Source of the DNA: Thiothrix fructosivorans
GTDB taxonomy: Bacteria > Pseudomonadota > Gammaproteobacteria > Thiotrichales > Thiotrichaceae
NCBI RefSeq assembly: GCF_017349355.1
Contig: NZ_JAFMPM010000006.1
Span: forward strand, 992,001 to 1,056,000
Length of the DNA stretch: 64,000 bases
Reading direction: 5' to 3'
The notes beneath the pieces were generated by a model. It saw only the letters and a list, made by a program, of their open reading frames with translations, did no database searches and was not told the origin of the DNA. Positions 45,269 through 54,160 of the stretch are shown piece after piece. A program made the translations under genes and the position numbers. Positions within the stretch are counted from its first letter, which is position 1. Every line of letters starts with the position of its first letter.

Positions 45269-45290
45269 ATCTTCTGTAATACCGTAATCT

Positions 45291-46451
45291 TCAGCGTTTG
45301 CACGCTGGCAAGGTGAATTCGATACGCCGATCCAGCGCATCGCGTTCATCATCACTGCCCGTCCCCACAATATTCTCACTGAAGCCTTTGCCAGCGGTAC
45401 GGATCTTACTGGCGGTAGCAGGAAAAGCGGTTTTCATCATGTCCCGAACGTGATTGGCACGGCGTAACGACAAAGCATTGTTGAACGCTGCCGAACCGGA
45501 ATGACTGCCATGCCCCGTAACACCGATACACTTTGGCTGTGCATCCAAGTAAGCGGCAATTTTGTCGACCCACAACGTGTATTGTTCCTGCGTCATTGGA
45601 TTGCCCGCAAACTGTTCAGTTCCCACTTTGAAGAGGATTTTCAGTGCCAATTCCTTGTTTTGGGTGAAACTCAGTGCCAGCAGTTTGTCGAATGCTTGCT
45701 CTGATTGGTCGTTCTGCCCCAGCCGTAAATGGCTGATGTATAAGCCTGCATAGGTGCGCGGGGTCAAGCCGTCGGCGTGTTGGGCGGCAGCCTGATAGAG
45801 ACGGATTGCTTTGCTGTATTGCTGTTTGGCGTAAGCCTCGCCCGCTTCATTTAACAGTGCCAAGGTCGCAAAGCCTTGCCGCTGGTGGGGAACAATGGTG
45901 GTGGGGTGCGGCGATTTCTGGAGCGTGTAAGACGGGCTGTCCTTAAATTCGGGGTAGCGTTGGTAATTCAGATTTTTATCCGTAATCCAAGCATCCGCCC
46001 GCGCAATGACTGTGCCATCTTGCGCTTTACGGATGATACCTTGCTGGTGATACAGCTTACCTAACGTTGGGTTGGGGTGTTGTTCCAACGCAATACTGCT
46101 TTGCAGCACGTAGTTGCTGTCACGCAGCGACTCGCGGGACAGCGGTAGGATGGGTTCGTCGGTGTACGCTTTTGCCGTTTGCTGGATGTATTGTGTCACT
46201 TGCTTGTTGAGCAGTAATTGTTCTTGTGAATACGCATCCACCATCACATCAAGCGCCATGCTCTTGGGGCGTAGTTGACCCCATAGCCCTTGGTTTGCGT
46301 GGATGCCTGCAAAAAGCTGGCGAGTGATGCTGGTTGTGGCGGCTTGCAAGGGCTGGGGCTGATCACTGGGTTGGATGACCTGCGTGCTGCAAGCGTTCAG
46401 GAAGGTTAGGCACAAGGCGAAGGATACGGCTAATCGTTGTTTTTTCAACAT
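45291..46451 (-). CDS. OmpA-family lipoprotein with TPR-like region
   Basis: 386 aa. Lipobox FLNAC (Cys21). A middle region at about 200-265 looks like TPR helices (YAKQQYSKAIRLYQAAAQHA). The C-terminal OmpA/peptidoglycan-binding domain holds GVTGHGSHSGSAAFNNALSL, RRANHVRDMM and the closing DALDRRIEF. Likely anchors the outer membrane to peptidoglycan. Follows a proline-rich membrane protein gene on the same strand. Confidence 0.85.
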   Translation of the reverse strand: MLKKQRLAVSFALCLTFLNACSTQVIQPSDQPQPLQAATTSITRQLFAGIHANQGLWGQLRPKSMALDVMVDAYSQEQLLLNKQVTQYIQQTAKAYTDEPILPLSRESLRDSNYVLQSSIALEQHPNPTLGKLYHQQGIIRKAQDGTVIARADAWITDKNLNYQRYPEFKDSPSYTLQKSPHPTTIVPHQRQGFATLALLNEAGEAYAKQQYSKAIRLYQAAAQHADGLTPRTYAGLYISHLRLGQNDQSEQAFDKLLALSFTQNKELALKILFKVGTEQFAGNPMTQEQYTLWVDKIAAYLDAQPKCIGVTGHGSHSGSAAFNNALSLRRANHVRDMMKTAFPATASKIRTAGKGFSENIVGTGSDDERDALDRRIEFTLPACKR

Positions 46452-46471
46452 GGCGGTGAGTATTGATGTAG

Positions 46472-46918
46472 TTATGGGGTGAGGTTTAAGGACTGTTCCA
46501 GCATTTTAAACGCATCGGGTGCTTTTTTATGTTTAAGCGGTTGCCCTTTGGCGGGTTTATTGGCGCGTTTAATCGGAATGTCGGCTTTTGCGCTAACCGT
46601 GCGGGCTGGCGTGTGCGGTTTAATGCGGGGTTTGGCGAGAACAGGTTGGGCGGTTGTTCGTGTGACCTGCACAGGGGGCGGTGTAGCGACGGTGTTGACG
46701 ACCGGCAGAATAGTTACCGTTACCGCTGTGGGCAGTGTCGTTATTTTCTGCGGAGGGATGAGAGGTGCTACCGCTTGAGGTGTAAGGTGTTTAGGTGGAT
46801 CTTTCACAAAGAACAGCATGATGATGCCAATAATGGGCGCTGTCAACAGGATCGACTCTGCTAAGATTTTTAGAACCCATTTGAACGGATTTTGGGGTGT
46901 GTGAGTCGATTGCAACAT
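46472..46918 (-). CDS. Single-pass membrane protein with proline/lysine-rich tail
   Basis: 148 aa. One transmembrane helix at about residues 20-40 (ESILLTAPIIGIIMLFF). A low-complexity Pro/Val/Thr/Lys-rich region follows, reminiscent of periplasm-spanning linkers of the TonB type, but without a recognised TonB C-terminal domain. Lies 20 bases upstream of the OmpA-like lipoprotein gene, so both probably act in the envelope. Confidence 0.6.
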   Translation of the reverse strand: MLQSTHTPQNPFKWVLKILAESILLTAPIIGIIMLFFVKDPPKHLTPQAVAPLIPPQKITTLPTAVTVTILPVVNTVATPPPVQVTRTTAQPVLAKPRIKPHTPARTVSAKADIPIKRANKPAKGQPLKHKKAPDAFKMLEQSLNLTP

Positions 46919-47023
46919 GGGGGCAGCTTCCTGCTTGGTTAACTCCGTGTGCTGCTAACAGCAAATTTATATTAGCACATGTAGGAAATAGCCCTTGGTT
47001 ATTTTATAATTAATGATTAAATT

Positions 47024-47035
47024 CTATACGTATAG
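47024..47035. promoter_or_regulatory. Perfect palindrome CTATACGTATAG
   Basis: A 12-base dyad in an AT-rich stretch just after the yihY stop and about 105 bases upstream of the 46918 start. Candidate operator or part of the promoter of the envelope-protein operon; no regulator can be named. Confidence 0.3.
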
Positions 47036-47039
47036 GGAT

Positions 47040-47903
47040 TCAGGTGTGCATTCCTTCGTCATCTGCTCGCTGTTCGGTGCGTTCGCATTCGGCAATCGCT
47101 TGCGCTCCGAACAGCAAAATAATCGCAGCAACTTCCAGAAATACCAAGGCAAGCACAGCGGTGGTGAGTGAGCCGTAGATGATGTTTACCATCGACAAGG
47201 TGGAAAAGTACCAGACCAAGATGTGACGGGTGATTTCCCACAACACCGCGACGCACACACTGCCCATCATGGCGTGCCGCCAGGAGATATTGCCGACCGG
47301 CATGACCATGTAAAATGAGGTCAGTAGCAAGCTCAAGCCGAAAATACCGAATAAATACAAAATGCCGCCGGTCACATTATCCAATTCCACTGCCCAGAAA
47401 AATACCGTGATGACTTGCCCGTGCCAAACGCTTAATGCGCCGCTGATGACCGTGATCAGCAAGATGCCTAGCCCCAACATTAAAATATACAAATACGGGA
47501 TAATGGCGGAAATCAAGAAATGCCGCCGATGGATTTTAACGCGGTGAAAAAAGATTACCGACATGGCATTTTCCAGCACGGTAAACGCGATGGAACTGAA
47601 AAAGATCAAGATCGCAAAGCCGACTGTGCCGACTGTGTGGCGATTTTCCAGAAAAATGTGCATTTGTTCGGTGAGCAAGCCAGCGCGTTCCCCGAAAATC
47701 AGGCTGAGGTTATTGCGCACAATGTGCAATAGCTCTTGCTCGTCAATCAAGTGCGACAATGCCACAATCAGCAGCGTGAACAGCGGAATAATCGACAGCA
47801 AGGTATAATAGGCAATCGCCCCGGCCAACAGAATTCCTTGATTAGCGCGGAAGCTAACCAAGGTGCGTTTGAAAAAATCCCAGCCTTCGTGGAGGAGTGG
47901 CAT
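47040..47903 (-). CDS. yihY: YihY/BrkB family inner membrane protein
   Basis: 287 aa with about six membrane helices. LAGAIAYYTLLSIIPLFTLL is the first-helix signature of the Virul_fac_BrkB family, and MPVGNISWRHAMMGSVCVAV that of the later helices. Formerly annotated as ribonuclease BN; real function is unknown. The ATG at 47903 has GGAGG directly upstream; the frame extends much further but overlaps the small gene upstream. Confidence 0.88.
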   Translation of the reverse strand: MPLLHEGWDFFKRTLVSFRANQGILLAGAIAYYTLLSIIPLFTLLIVALSHLIDEQELLHIVRNNLSLIFGERAGLLTEQMHIFLENRHTVGTVGFAILIFFSSIAFTVLENAMSVIFFHRVKIHRRHFLISAIIPYLYILMLGLGILLITVISGALSVWHGQVITVFFWAVELDNVTGGILYLFGIFGLSLLLTSFYMVMPVGNISWRHAMMGSVCVAVLWEITRHILVWYFSTLSMVNIIYGSLTTAVLALVFLEVAAIILLFGAQAIAECERTEQRADDEGMHT

Positions 47904-47911
47904 GTGCTGGC

Positions 47912-48070
47912 TTAGCTCTTCATGATGAAGTAAGTACCAGCGGCGGCTAATGCCATCCACAAAATTACTGCACCAACGCCCAACATTTCCGAGAGCGTGC
48001 CCATGAACAGCAGAATCAGTAAAGCGGCGGCAAGCAAGCCATTGCCAATCCAGAAATTGGTGTTTTTCAT
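47912..48070 (-). CDS. 52-aa two-helix membrane protein
   Basis: MKNTNFWIGNGLLAAALLIL followed by a second helix (VGAVILWMALAAAGTYFIMK). Eight bases separate it from yihY, so the two are co-transcribed. The frame upstream of the ATG at 48070 is unsupported. Function unknown; perhaps an accessory subunit. Confidence 0.65.
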   Translation of the reverse strand: MKNTNFWIGNGLLAAALLILLFMGTLSEMLGVGAVILWMALAAAGTYFIMKS

Positions 48071-48303
48071 TAACGCATCCCCAAGTGTTGCTAAGTGCGC
48101 CCATTGTAGGGGAATAGCGTAGCAACAGGTATCCTTAGCAAGGGATAATTCAGACGCGTCCGTCGTATTGATAAATAATACTATGTCTTGCGCTATGCCG
48201 TTTATCCGTTGCTTTAAACCGTCGCCGCTGTTCGGCACTCAATAACGCTGACGCGTGACCTATACCCCATCCCATTAGCAAACAGTAAACGGATGGGATC
48301 ACG

Positions 48304-49491
48304 ATGGCAAAACCAGCATGGCAAACAAAGTTGTGGGTAAGTACGACTGCATTGCTGCTGTTACTCTCAGGTTGCGGGGGCGGTAGCATGGCGCAAAGTC
48401 AAATTAACATTATTGCCCGTGCGGTCACACCGCCACAGCCTACAGTGGTCAGCACCGCGTTACTGTTTGAAGGTTCACCCACGGCAGCACGTTATGTTCG
48501 CACCGAGGGGATGATGACCACCACGCAACCGTTCCGCGTCGCCAGTATCGCCAAAGTGTTGACGGCGACAGTGGTGCTGCAATTGGTGGAAGAGGGCTAT
48601 TTCACGCTGGATACGCCGCTGTCGCGCTTGCTGGATGATACGCTGTTGCCTGCGGGTTATACGCTGGATGATTTGCATGTGATGGGCAATCGTAAAGCGG
48701 GTGGCAGCATCACCGTGCGTCAATTGTTGCAACACACGGCGGGCTTGCGCGATTACATTGCGGATTCCCCGACGGCGCAGGATAGCAATGGCTTGTTTGC
48801 GCAAATGATCACGGATGTGCTGAACAATGACGGGCGCGGTATTGCCTCACGGCATTGGGATGGCAAAGCCTTGCTGGGTCATTACTTGACCACGGGTTTG
48901 GGACGCAATGCGTTGTCTGCGCCGGGGCAGCGCTTTGATTACAGCGACACGGATTATTTGCTGTTAGGTTTGGTGGTGGAGCGTGTCACCGGACAGACGC
49001 TAACCAGCCATTACCGTGGACGCATTTTCAACCGTTTGGGAATGGCGAATACGTGGCACGAAGGTTTTGAGGCGAATCGTGGCACAGTGGCACAGCATTT
49101 CCACACCGTTGCAACGTCGGGCAATTCGCGTACCCTTGACATGACGGCGACGCGCTTGGATATGTCAGCGGCGTGGGCAAGCGGTGCGCTGGTGTCTACA
49201 CCGGACGAGTTGGCGGTATTTTTGCGGGCATTGATGCGGGGCGAGTTATTCCGCAATCCGGCGACGTTGGCGAAGATGAAGCAAATCAGCAAGGTCAGCC
49301 CGAATTACGGTTTGGGTTTGCAACGGGCGGTTTTGAATGGGCGTGAAGTGTGGGGTCATGCGGGGTTCTGGGGCACGATTATGTTGCACGATGCCAGCAA
49401 GGATGCGTTATTGGTGATGACGGTAAATGAAACCGGTCACGATATGTACCAAGAAGCAGCGAAGGTGTTGAGCATGGCAACGGGTTGGTAG
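48304..49491 (+). CDS. Beta-lactamase-fold serine hydrolase, lipoprotein
   Basis: 395 aa with lipobox LLSGC (Cys24). Catalytic SxxK in VASIAKVL; the second motif is YSDTD in place of YxN; the third is WGHAGFWG, the HxG form of class C/DD-peptidase-like esterases. LLQHTAGLRDYI is a further family marker. Periplasm-facing hydrolase, substrate unknown (peptide or ester). GGGATC precedes the ATG; no neighbour clarifies the role. Confidence 0.85.
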   Translation: MAKPAWQTKLWVSTTALLLLLSGCGGGSMAQSQINIIARAVTPPQPTVVSTALLFEGSPTAARYVRTEGMMTTTQPFRVASIAKVLTATVVLQLVEEGYFTLDTPLSRLLDDTLLPAGYTLDDLHVMGNRKAGGSITVRQLLQHTAGLRDYIADSPTAQDSNGLFAQMITDVLNNDGRGIASRHWDGKALLGHYLTTGLGRNALSAPGQRFDYSDTDYLLLGLVVERVTGQTLTSHYRGRIFNRLGMANTWHEGFEANRGTVAQHFHTVATSGNSRTLDMTATRLDMSAAWASGALVSTPDELAVFLRALMRGELFRNPATLAKMKQISKVSPNYGLGLQRAVLNGREVWGHAGFWGTIMLHDASKDALLVMTVNETGHDMYQEAAKVLSMATGW

Positions 49492-49582
49492 TGGTAGACC
49501 TGACATTGTTATGGGTCATTGTGCTGGGGGCGGGGATTGTTTACGCTCTGTGCCATTCAACCCACTCCACTAGGATACGACA

Positions 49583-49978
49583 ATGACTCAGCAAACAATG
49601 AACGAAGCGGAAGAGCTGTTAGTGAAAGCCTTGGCTGGTGAACTGGAAGGCGATGCTTTCATTCAGCAGTTGATGGAAGTGACGCTGTTCATGCCGATCT
49701 ACGAAAAACACCAGATTGGTGGCTTGCAACCCACTACCAGCGATCAGGCCGTGCCGCTCACGTTGGATGATGAACAGGGCAATAAGATTCTGATCTTATT
49801 CACCAGCCCCGATCGCGCCAAGGTGTTTGTGCGTGATTTCCCCGGTTACGGCGGTGGCTTGCTGGCGGAATTTAAGTGGATTATTGAGAAAGTGGGTGTC
49901 GGTTACAGCATTTCGATCAATCCCGATCATGAGATGGGGATTGATTTGGAAGTAGGGATGTTGCAGGGCTTACATTAA
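49583..49978 (+). CDS. SseB N-terminal domain protein
   Basis: 131 aa. MNEAEELLVKALAGELEGDA then FMPIYEKHQIGGLQPTTSDQ and ILILFTSPDRAKVFVRDFPG follow the SseB_N (PF07179) pattern: a strand-rich core ending with SISINPDHEMGIDL. Family role unclear (enhanced serine sensitivity in E. coli for the longer relative). Its stop overlaps that of the convergent cysQ. Confidence 0.78.
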   Translation: MTQQTMNEAEELLVKALAGELEGDAFIQQLMEVTLFMPIYEKHQIGGLQPTTSDQAVPLTLDDEQGNKILILFTSPDRAKVFVRDFPGYGGGLLAEFKWIIEKVGVGYSISINPDHEMGIDLEVGMLQGLH

Positions 49979-50772
49979 GGCGTAGGCAAATACTGCGACC
50001 AGTCATGGTAATCCTTGCCGAATACGAAGAAATGCGGGTTCAGCAGGGATTCTTTGGTGTTGTAACGCATAGGCTGCATGTCGGTGCGGGTGAAATGCCC
50101 ACCCGCTTCTTCGACAATGATTTGTGCGGCGGCGGTATCCCATTCGGAGGTTAAGCCAAGGCGTGGGTAAATATCGGCTGTGCCTTCGGCGACTAAACAC
50201 GCTTTCAGGATGCTGCCCAGCACGGCGTAATCGTGTTCGCCAATGCGTTCCAAAAAGTGCGGCATGATCGGGTCACGGTGCGATTTGCTGCCCATGACTT
50301 TGAGCGGCTTGCCCGTCGGGCGCGTGCTGATCGGGAAAGTTTCCCCGTTGGCTTGTTTGAATGCGCCGCCGCCTTGATGGGCAAACCACGTTTCATTGAG
50401 GGCGGGGGCGTGAACCACACCGAGGATGGGAACGTGGTTGTGGATCAGCGCAATCAGCGTGCCAAATTCGCCATTGCGTTTGATGAATTCGCGCGTGCCG
50501 TCCAGCGGGTCAACCAGCCAGTAGGTTTGCCATTGGCTGCGTTCGCTGAACGGGAGTTTGGCGGATTCTTCGGATAGCACGGGGTATTGCGGGGTCAGCG
50601 CGGTTAACGCATCCACAATGTGGTGGTGCGAAGCCATATCCGCAGCGGTGAGCGGCGAGTCGTCGGCTTTGTGTTCCACTGAGAAATCGGCTGAGTTATA
50701 GACCTCCATAATTTTGTCGCCTGCTGTTTGCGCAATGCAAACGGTGGCGTGGAGGAGGTTAGGCAAGTCCAT
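49975..50772 (-). CDS. cysQ: 3'(2'),5'-bisphosphate nucleotidase CysQ
   Basis: 265 aa, inositol-monophosphatase fold. Metal sites: Glu in VLSEESA, and DPLDGTREFIKRNGEF with the first-ring aspartates; WDTAAAQIIVEEAGGHF provides the distal aspartate. Converts PAP to AMP, clearing a by-product of sulfate assimilation. Placed 20 bases after nudE on the same strand, the common gammaproteobacterial order. Confidence 0.93.
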   Translation of the reverse strand: MDLPNLLHATVCIAQTAGDKIMEVYNSADFSVEHKADDSPLTAADMASHHHIVDALTALTPQYPVLSEESAKLPFSERSQWQTYWLVDPLDGTREFIKRNGEFGTLIALIHNHVPILGVVHAPALNETWFAHQGGGAFKQANGETFPISTRPTGKPLKVMGSKSHRDPIMPHFLERIGEHDYAVLGSILKACLVAEGTADIYPRLGLTSEWDTAAAQIIVEEAGGHFTRTDMQPMRYNTKESLLNPHFFVFGKDYHDWSQYLPTP

Positions 50773-50792
50773 GAAAATCCCTGTGTGTCATT

Positions 50793-51341
50793 TTAATCGT
50801 GTTGTTTGAGCCAATCCTGCGCCAAATACAACGCCAGCAAGCTGCGCCCTTCGGTGAAATCATCCTGCAACAGCAAGTCGGCAGCGTCGGACAATTTCCA
50901 CGGCACGACTTCCAGCGGCTCAGGTTCGTCGCCTTCCGTTCGCTGCGGGTAGAGGTCGCGGGCAAGAATCAGGTGGGTGCTGTGTTGCATATAGCCGGGG
51001 GAGAGGCTGACGCGCCGCAATACGTGTAAATCGCGTGCGCCGTAGCCGACTTCTTCCATGATTTCGCGGTTGGCAGCGTCGAGGACATCTTCGCCGCGTT
51101 CTACTTTGCCTTTGGGGAAGCCGAGTTCGTAGCGTCCCGTTCCGGCAGAATATTCGCGGATCAACAGCAGGGTGTCGTCATCCAGCAGCGGCACGATGAG
51201 CACCGCGCCATTGCCACGGTTGGCAAGGCGCTCGTAGGTGCGGCGTTCACCGTTGCTGAATTCCAAATGGAGTTCTTCCACATGGAACAAGCGGCTGCTG
51301 GTGACGGGGTGTATGGCGTGTATCGTGGGTGGTTTTTGCAT
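50793..51341 (-). CDS. nudE: ADP compounds hydrolase NudE
   Basis: 182 aa. The Nudix box is complete: GKVERGEDVLDAANREIMEE then VGY, preceded by ELGFPKG as in NudE. Hydrolyses ADP-ribose, Ap3A and NADH type substrates. Upstream partner of cysQ. The start at 51341 gives the usual family length. Confidence 0.93.
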   Translation of the reverse strand: MQKPPTIHAIHPVTSSRLFHVEELHLEFSNGERRTYERLANRGNGAVLIVPLLDDDTLLLIREYSAGTGRYELGFPKGKVERGEDVLDAANREIMEEVGYGARDLHVLRRVSLSPGYMQHSTHLILARDLYPQRTEGDEPEPLEVVPWKLSDAADLLLQDDFTEGRSLLALYLAQDWLKQHD

Positions 51342-51355
51342 CCCGCGATTCTAAC

Positions 51356-53428
51356 CTACCACGCCTGACTTATCACCTTGTCCCCGTGCAGGTAATGGAT
51401 GAATTCGCCAATCATCACCGAACGGTCATTTGGCCATTGGTAGCTGGAGTAGCTGTATGGGTCGGTGGCTGAGGCGGTTTTGCTAACGATGGGCGCAAGT
51501 GCTTGCATCGTGCCGGTTTGGGTGTTGATGTTGAGGCGGTAAAGCTCATCCTGTGTCCAGTTGTAGTAGGTGCTGGGTGCTGCGGAACTATCGCTGGCTG
51601 CCCCGTCATGTAGGCTGAGTGGCAATGCCATTTGCAGGTTAGCCCCTTGTTGCAACGTGGTTAACGCATGATGACTTTGGGAAACAGCGGTTTCTGTGCC
51701 ACGTTTGCCAAGAATGATCTTTTGCTTCTCGTAAGGTGTTGCCGGATTGGTGATGTCGATCAGGGAAAGTTTCACGCCCTGATACCATGCGCCGCGTCCC
51801 TCATCACCACCTGCTGTGGCAATGGCATCTTTACCAATACCCAACAAGTAATTGTCGCCAACCGGGTGTAGGTAATCGGAATAGCCGTCAATTTTTAATT
51901 CGCTGGCAACGAACGGATCGGATGGATTCGACAAGTCTAATAAGTACAACGGGTCAGTCGTGCGGAAGGTGACGATATAGCCTTTATCGCCAAGGAAGCG
52001 AGTCGCATAAATCTGTTCGCCCGGTTTACCCAACGCGGTCGGACGGTTTTTGTTGGGTAAGGTTGCGAGAATATCGAGCGCTTGATTCGCGGTATTTTCC
52101 TGCAAGGTGGTCAAACGTGCGGGCGATGGATTCGTCGATAAATCGTTATCACCGTTGTAAGTAACCACGCGCAGCACATCCTTATGTTCGCTCATGCGGA
52201 ATGGTTTTTGCTCTTGATTCCAACCAAGGTGTCCATCCACACGCCCAGAGCCACGGTAATTGATGCCCCCCGCGAGTGAGAATTTGTGTAAATCGGTGGT
52301 GATATTTGGTGCGTAAACAATGCTGGTACTGGTGCTATTGCCAGACGCATCGACACTCACGGGGACAGGGTAATTGTAACTGGTGGTTGCTAGATAAATC
52401 GCATCGGTGGAGGCGTACAAGGTTTCGGTATCACCCGCGAAACACTTGCCTTGTGGTGTTAGTGTGGCGCTATTCATGTCAATCGCTAGCAGACTGACAA
52501 TGCTGGTCTGGTAGCTTTTCTTGTCGGTGTATTGCGTCATGAAGCAATCATCGCCGCTGAAGATTTCGTTTTTGCTGCCGCCATTGAGTTGGTAATCGGG
52601 CAGGAAATCGGCAAGCGTAGCCTTATCGATCAGTGCGCGGTTGGCTGCTGCTTCGGCTTCAGTGGTTGGGTATTGATTCAAATTGGGTAGGTTGGGGCTG
52701 TGACGCGTGGCGACGTACAGTGTTGAACCGATACGGCGGCTGCTAATCACTTGTCCATCCACCGTGAGTTTGGCGGTTTGGGTGGGGTTTTCAGGATTGG
52801 CAACGTTCAGCAAATACATCTGGCTTTGTTGGTTTTGCCAAAAGCTGGGGATGAACCAACGACTCCAGATATTGTAGATTTGCTGTTCTTCCGCGAGGGC
52901 GACCAGTTTTGCACCATCGAGGTACAGACCACTCAAGCGGGTATTGGTGTCATTCCCCACTGGTAGGTCTTTCACCAGCGTGTTGCTTGCGCCATTGGTT
53001 TTGAAAATGCGCACATTCGGCTGGTCGGTTGCGGTGGTGTAGAGGTACGTGCCGTCGGTTTTAATGCGGTCGGCTTCATCGACATTGGTTTCTTGGGTAT
53101 TGGTGCTAGAAACGCTTTTGGAGGTGTCGGCAACAACGGAAGGTGTGGTTGTTGCCATTACCGGCATAATGCACATATCACTGCCTTTACCACAGGGATA
53201 CATATTGGAACGTACCGTGCCGTACATTTCCAGCATTTGCTGTTTGATCAGTGTTTCGAGTTCTGCGTTGTTAGCGGCTTGTTTCAAAGCCGGTTTGCTC
53301 GCCGTGGTGCTGGGTGTGGTCGTCGTACCCGTGTTATTCGTGCTAACTGTCGTGCTAGAGCCGCCGCCACACGCGCTGAGTAACAAGGCGATAGAAATGC
53401 TTAAGCCAAACTGATGCGGATTTTTCAT
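51356..53428 (-). CDS. Lipoprotein with C-terminal beta-propeller domain (PF09826)
   Basis: 690 aa. Lipobox LLSAC (Cys20) followed by a Gly/Ser/Thr linker. The propeller begins near residue 100 with TNVDEADRIKTDGTYLYTTA, the hallmark start of the Beta_propel family. Repeated strands such as NEIFSGDDCFMTQYTD and TRFLGDKGYIVTFRTTDPLY follow. Surface-exposed; function unknown. Its start sits behind a hairpin that encloses the ribosome site. Confidence 0.85.
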   Translation of the reverse strand: MKNPHQFGLSISIALLLSACGGGSSTTVSTNNTGTTTTPSTTASKPALKQAANNAELETLIKQQMLEMYGTVRSNMYPCGKGSDMCIMPVMATTTPSVVADTSKSVSSTNTQETNVDEADRIKTDGTYLYTTATDQPNVRIFKTNGASNTLVKDLPVGNDTNTRLSGLYLDGAKLVALAEEQQIYNIWSRWFIPSFWQNQQSQMYLLNVANPENPTQTAKLTVDGQVISSRRIGSTLYVATRHSPNLPNLNQYPTTEAEAAANRALIDKATLADFLPDYQLNGGSKNEIFSGDDCFMTQYTDKKSYQTSIVSLLAIDMNSATLTPQGKCFAGDTETLYASTDAIYLATTSYNYPVPVSVDASGNSTSTSIVYAPNITTDLHKFSLAGGINYRGSGRVDGHLGWNQEQKPFRMSEHKDVLRVVTYNGDNDLSTNPSPARLTTLQENTANQALDILATLPNKNRPTALGKPGEQIYATRFLGDKGYIVTFRTTDPLYLLDLSNPSDPFVASELKIDGYSDYLHPVGDNYLLGIGKDAIATAGGDEGRGAWYQGVKLSLIDITNPATPYEKQKIILGKRGTETAVSQSHHALTTLQQGANLQMALPLSLHDGAASDSSAAPSTYYNWTQDELYRLNINTQTGTMQALAPIVSKTASATDPYSYSSYQWPNDRSVMIGEFIHYLHGDKVISQAW

Positions 53429-53429
53429 G

Positions 53430-53443
53430 ATACCCTCCGGTAT
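53430..53443 (-). promoter_or_regulatory. Hairpin enclosing the ribosome site of the beta-propeller gene
   Basis: On the minus strand ATACC-GGAG-GGTAT, ending 2 bases before the ATG. The Shine-Dalgarno bases are in the loop and 3' arm, so translation could depend on opening this small stem. A 5-bp stem may also arise by chance. Confidence 0.35.
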
Positions 53444-53477
53444 GATGTATTTTTAGTGGTATGTGGAAGCCCATAAG

Positions 53478-54146
53478 ATGAATTATAGCGCAATCAATTT
53501 AAATTGGTATGACATTAACACCGTGTTTTTGGACATGGATGGCACGCTGTTGGATTTGCATTTCGACAACCATTTTTGGCTGGAACATTTGCCGGTTCGC
53601 TTGGCAGAACAGCGCGGTGCTACGCCGGATGAAATCCGCGCTTACTTGCACGCCCGTTACACCGAAATGGAAGGCACGTTGGATTGGTATTGCCTTGATT
53701 TTTGGCAGAATCATCTAGGTACAGATTTGGTGGCGCTCAAACACGAAATCGCCGATAGAGTGGCGATTCGGGCGCATGTTGAACAGTTTTTGCAATCCCT
53801 GCACGCACGCGGCAAACGGGTGGTGTTGCTAACTAATGCACATCAAAAAAGCGTGGGGATGAAATTCGGTTACGTGGCGTTAGAGCACTATTTTGACCGG
53901 ATTATCACCTCGCATTCGCTTGGCTTACCGAAAGAGCACTCTGATTTTTGGCAGAAATTGAGCGAAGTGGAAGCCTACGATCCGGCGCATTCGCTGTTTA
54001 TCGACGATAACCTGCATGTGCTGCGGGCGGCGCAAGCACATGGGGTTAAATACTTGCTGGCAATCCATCAACCGGATTCACAACAGCCGCCGAAAGACAC
54101 GGAAGACTTTACGGCGGTGGAGTGTTATACGCAGTTGTTGGGGTGA
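53478..54146 (+). CDS. yrfG: GMP/IMP nucleotidase YrfG (HAD family)
   Basis: 222 aa from MNYSAINLNW, the same length as the E. coli protein. HAD motif I DMDGTLLD, motif II LTNAH, and motif IV FIDDNLHVLRAAQAHG. Dephosphorylates purine nucleotides. The in-frame GTG at 53463 is rejected for lack of conservation. It diverges from the propeller lipoprotein gene and meets glcB tail to tail. Confidence 0.9.
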   Translation: MNYSAINLNWYDINTVFLDMDGTLLDLHFDNHFWLEHLPVRLAEQRGATPDEIRAYLHARYTEMEGTLDWYCLDFWQNHLGTDLVALKHEIADRVAIRAHVEQFLQSLHARGKRVVLLTNAHQKSVGMKFGYVALEHYFDRIITSHSLGLPKEHSDFWQKLSEVEAYDPAHSLFIDDNLHVLRAAQAHGVKYLLAIHQPDSQQPPKDTEDFTAVECYTQLLG

Positions 54147-54160
54147 GCGAAAAGCAGCGT

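Noticed and set aside
49491-49586. Short GTG-initiated hydrophobic ORF after the serine hydrolase
   Set aside because: Only about 31 codons with a faint resemblance to a transporter N-terminus; too short to support.
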